From JBCBEX01 sp039027055 (GTDB lineage: Bacteria; Bacteroidota; Rhodothermia; Rhodothermales; Rubricoccaceae): DNA of 7,406 bases. The translations under genes were made by a program, and so were the position numbers. Shown in pieces: positions 5,539-7,406 of the stretch. Positions within the stretch are counted from its first letter, which is position 1; the number at the start of each line of letters is the position of its first letter. The stretch is from positions 1 through 7,406 of the forward strand of contig JBCCLD010000236.1 of assembly GCA_039027055.1 (NCBI GenBank). The letters run 5' to 3'. The notes below the pieces were generated by a model. It saw only the letters and a list, made by a program, of their open reading frames with translations, did not search any database and was not told where the DNA came from.

Positions 5539-6972
5539 ATGTCTGCCATGCGCTCCCTTTTTTCCTTCTGCACTCTTACACTTTGCCTTCTCGTGCCCCG
5601 TGCAAGCGCGCAGCCCATGCTGCCGCCGCCGGACGCGCGGGGGGACGTGCTGATCCGCGACGCGACGGTGCTGACCGTGACGAACGGCACGTTGGAAGAC
5701 ACCGACGTACTCGTCCGTAATGGCACGATTGAGGCGATTGGGACCGACCTCGACGCCCCGAGCAGCGTCCCCGTGATCGAGGCGGCCGGCCAGTTCCTCA
5801 TGCCCGGCATCATCGACGCGCACTCGCACCTCGGCATCTCGTCAGTGAACGAATGGACCGCCCCCGTCACCGCCGAAGTGGACGTGGGCGATGTGGTCAA
5901 CCCGCTCGACCTTGGCATCTACCGCGCTCTCGCGGGCGGTGTCACCGTCAGCCACGCGATGCACGGCTCGGCCAACGTGATCGGCGGGCAGAACGAGACG
6001 CTCAAGCACCGCTGGGGCACGTTCGACCCCGAGGCGCTCAAGATGGAAGGCGCGCCCCCGACGATCAAGTTCGCGCTCGGTGAGAACCCGATCCGGGTCC
6101 ACGGCCGCGGCCGCGACATCCGCCCGCTCAGCCGCATGGGCGTCGAGCAGGTCTTCCGGGGCGCCTTCTCGGAAGCTGAGCGCTATGCCGAAGCACGCGC
6201 TGCCTACCTGGCCTCCGTCGAGGAAGGGCAACCTGTCACGTACGTCCCATTCGATGACCGCCTCGAAGCGCTAGCGGGCGTGCTCGCGGGCGACATCCTG
6301 ATCCACACGCACAGCTACCGCGCCGACGAGATCCTGATGCTCATGGACGTGCTCGCCGACTTCGGCGTAGACCGCATCACGTTCCAGCACGTCAACGAGG
6401 GCTTCAAGGTCGCCCCCGAGCTCGCCGAGTTTGGCGCGGGCGCGTCGATTTTCTCCGACTGGTATGCCTACAAGTTCGAGGTCTACTACTCGACCGCGTA
6501 CAACGCCGCCGTGCTCACCCGCAACGGCGTCCGCACCTCGATCAACTCGGACTCGCGCGAGCTCATCCGGCACCTCTACCACGAGGCGGCCAAGGCGCAA
6601 CGCTACGGCGGCCTCACCGACGACGAGGCGCTCGCGCTCATCACCATCAACCCCGCCTGGCAACTCGGCATCGACGACCGCGTCGGCTCCATCGACGTCG
6701 GCAAGGACGCGGACCTCGCGCTCTTCGACGGGCACCCGCTCAGCATCTACGCGATCCCTGAGGTCACCATCGTCGACGGCGTCGTCCGCTTCGACCGCAA
6801 CGCCGATCCCGACGACATGCGCCTACGCGTTGATCCCGCGGTGCCCGTGGACGACGTGACGCTCCACGCTACAAGCCACCACCTGCACTTCACCAGCAAC
6901 GGTATCGAGATGCACACGCACGGGTGCTTGCTGGGGGTTGAACAGCGGTTTGACCACCTCTCACGGCGCTAG
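5539..6972 (+). CDS. Secreted amidohydrolase with intact metal-binding motifs
   Basis: This 477-aa protein is a metal-dependent amidohydrolase (TIM-barrel, imidazolonepropionase/dihydroorotase-like superfamily). A signal peptide covers about residues 1-24 (MRSLFSFCTLTLCLLVPRASA), so it is periplasmic or exported. Visible motifs are PGIIDAHSH (H95 and H97), ILIHTHSYRADE (H256, H258), FQHVNEG (H284) and INSDSRE (D338), followed by GSIDVGKDADLALFDG. In related proteins a Lys often follows GEN[VP]; here the sequence is GENPIR, with K177 nearby in IKFALGEN. The C-terminus is unusual: histidine-rich (H443, H447, H448, H450, H459, H461) with C463. Start: the ATG at 5539 follows AGGA (5532-5535) closely; the ATG at 5548 (MRSLF) is an equal alternative, and a TTG at 5512 is unlikely. 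It begins 45 nt after the preceding gene, probably one operon. The substrate could be a dipeptide, cyclic amide or similar bond; it is not determinable here. Confidence 0.9.
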   Translation: MSAMRSLFSFCTLTLCLLVPRASAQPMLPPPDARGDVLIRDATVLTVTNGTLEDTDVLVRNGTIEAIGTDLDAPSSVPVIEAAGQFLMPGIIDAHSHLGISSVNEWTAPVTAEVDVGDVVNPLDLGIYRALAGGVTVSHAMHGSANVIGGQNETLKHRWGTFDPEALKMEGAPPTIKFALGENPIRVHGRGRDIRPLSRMGVEQVFRGAFSEAERYAEARAAYLASVEEGQPVTYVPFDDRLEALAGVLAGDILIHTHSYRADEILMLMDVLADFGVDRITFQHVNEGFKVAPELAEFGAGASIFSDWYAYKFEVYYSTAYNAAVLTRNGVRTSINSDSRELIRHLYHEAAKAQRYGGLTDDEALALITINPAWQLGIDDRVGSIDVGKDADLALFDGHPLSIYAIPEVTIVDGVVRFDRNADPDDMRLRVDPAVPVDDVTLHATSHHLHFTSNGIEMHTHGCLLGVEQRFDHLSRR

Positions 6973-6977
6973 TGTGA

Positions 6978-6997
6978 GCGCAAGGGGCCTTCTGCGC
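6978..6997 (+). terminator. Weak hairpin after the amidohydrolase operon
   Basis: GCGCA (6978-6982) and TGCGC (6993-6997) can pair, with an inner AAG/CTT pairing and a small bulge, six nt after the stop codon. No T-run follows, so it does not look like a standard intrinsic terminator. It may stabilise the 3' end or be chance. Confidence 0.25.
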
Positions 6998-7109
6998 GAT
7001 CACCTCTGGTCGTGACAGGGTTGCCCGGTTGGTCAACCACCCCTCCCCCGCGTTCGCGAGGGATCTGTGTCGTATCGCTGGTCAACAAGAGGCTTGGGTG
7101 CTGGCCCGG

Positions 7110-7144
7110 AGATGCTTCGACTCGCTACGCTCGCTCAGAATGAT
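7110..7144. repeat. Dispersed-repeat-like segment (GATGCTTCGACTCGCTACG type)
   Basis: The segment starts GATGCTTCGACTCGC and ends CGCTCAGAATGAT, with imperfectly complementary ends (ATGCT and AGAAT). Sequences of this style, with ATCCTTCGACTCGCT and CGCTCAGGATGA halves, are familiar intergenic dispersed repeats in several bacterial groups. It lies next to the related palindromes at 7174-7256. Confidence 0.55.
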
Positions 7145-7173
7145 ACCAAGTCCGCCTGATGAGTTGCGATGGT

Positions 7174-7256
7174 GTCATCCTGAACGCGGTTCAGGATCTC
7201 TGGCGATTGTGGTGTTTCGAGGCATCGCTGAGATGCTGAATCAGGTTCAGCATGAC
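7174..7256. repeat. Nested palindromic repeat: two 27-nt arms, each itself a hairpin
   Basis: The left arm (7174-7200) and the right arm (7230-7256) are inverted copies, 22 of 27 identical, separated by 29 nt. Each arm is also palindromic: ATCCTGAAC/GTTCAGGAT (9 bp, loop GCG, 7177-7197) and ATGCTGAA/TTCAGCAT (8 bp, 5-nt loop, 7233-7253). The GTCATCCTGAAC and CAGGATCTC halves match a common style of intergenic dispersed palindrome. It could fold as two small hairpins or one large one. Confidence 0.75.
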
Positions 7257-7321
7257 CAGGTCGAAAGTTTGCAGCCGAAGTATGATACCGATACGGCGTC
7301 ACGATAGCAGCAGAGCTCCAT

Positions 7322-7373
7322 GTTGCGTGTTGCGCATCGGATCGAGGTCAACACGCACTACGCGACTCGCAAC
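7322..7373. repeat. Inverted repeat, 9-bp perfect stem
   Basis: TGCGTGTTG (7324-7332) and CAACACGCA (7349-7357) are perfect inverted repeats with a 16-nt loop. GTTGCG (7322-7327) and CGCAAC (7368-7373) can pair as an alternative outer stem. No T-run follows. It may be another dispersed intergenic repeat; function unknown. Confidence 0.55.
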
Positions 7374-7406
7374 CCCTCCTCGGCTATCCTGACATCGGCG
7401 AATTGA

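Larger units (their letters stand above)
6973..7406. other. Non-coding tail of the window, rich in inverted repeats
   Basis: About 430 nt follow the last gene. A 92-codon open frame at 7029-7307 exists but reads through palindromic repeats and shows no protein-like features, so I treat the region as intergenic. Besides the repeats listed separately, 7041-7062 has a bulged palindrome built on CGCG-TT-CGCG flanked by CCCT and AGGG. No promoter or RNA gene was recognised. Confidence 0.6.

Noticed and set aside
6102..6113. CGGCCGCGGCCG palindrome as another inserted element
   Set aside because: The protein around it (ENPIRVHGRGRDIRPLSRMG) looks continuous for this family, so there is no sign of an insertion.
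7029..7307. 92-codon open frame after the last gene
   Set aside because: It spans the nested palindromes, has no recognisable motif and no ribosome binding site; the repeats explain the region better.
7110..7373. CRISPR array
   Set aside because: The repeats are inverted and differ in sequence and spacing; there are no regularly spaced direct repeats.

Overview
The window looks like accessory-flavoured chromosomal DNA from a high-GC Bacteroidota, perhaps the Rhodothermia/Rhodothermales side. I infer this from the secreted amidohydrolase pair of a type common in Bacteroidota, the weak or absent Shine-Dalgarno sequences, and the strong GC bias that leaves long antisense ORFs. No rRNA or other marker gene is present, so the placement is tentative.

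Layout. A NarL/FixJ-type response regulator lies on the minus strand (212-862) without a visible sensor kinase. An intergenic stretch with an AT-rich part follows (863-1191). A decayed IS3-family insertion sequence fills 1255-2584, bounded by 29-bp inverted repeats, with orfA and orfB on the minus strand. An extended-SDR NAD-dependent epimerase/dehydratase is next (2644-3651, minus). Diverging from it on the plus strand are two secreted amidohydrolase-superfamily proteins, 3802-5493 and 5539-6972, 45 nt apart and probably one operon. The first has lost the metal-binding HxH motif; the second keeps it. The last 430 nt carry no convincing gene but hold nested palindromic repeats.

The most unusual signal is inside the IS. 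Its orfB is interrupted four times by GC-rich palindromes of about 20-22 nt (near 1686-1707, 1780-1801, 2125-2144 and 2205-2226). At two sites, removing exactly 20 nt on paper restores a canonical IS3 transposase motif (IVGWAM and VSASGFYAW). A third 20-nt removal restores the frame. The fourth insertion adds seven codons in frame directly after the first catalytic Asp. Without these about 81 nt the element would be about 1249 bp, a normal size for the family. Three palindromes share sequence. The fourth has unrelated arms but the same plan of 10-nt arm, 2-nt centre and 10-nt arm. This resembles a miniature palindromic element, or a hairpin-forming insertion process, that has repeatedly hit one IS copy. 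I know of no named family matching it, but I could not search.

Functionally, the amidohydrolase pair probably acts outside the cytoplasm on a substrate that cannot be named from sequence. The epimerase probably modifies a nucleotide sugar or a related substrate. The regulator's targets are unknown. The IS is inactive by several independent lesions.
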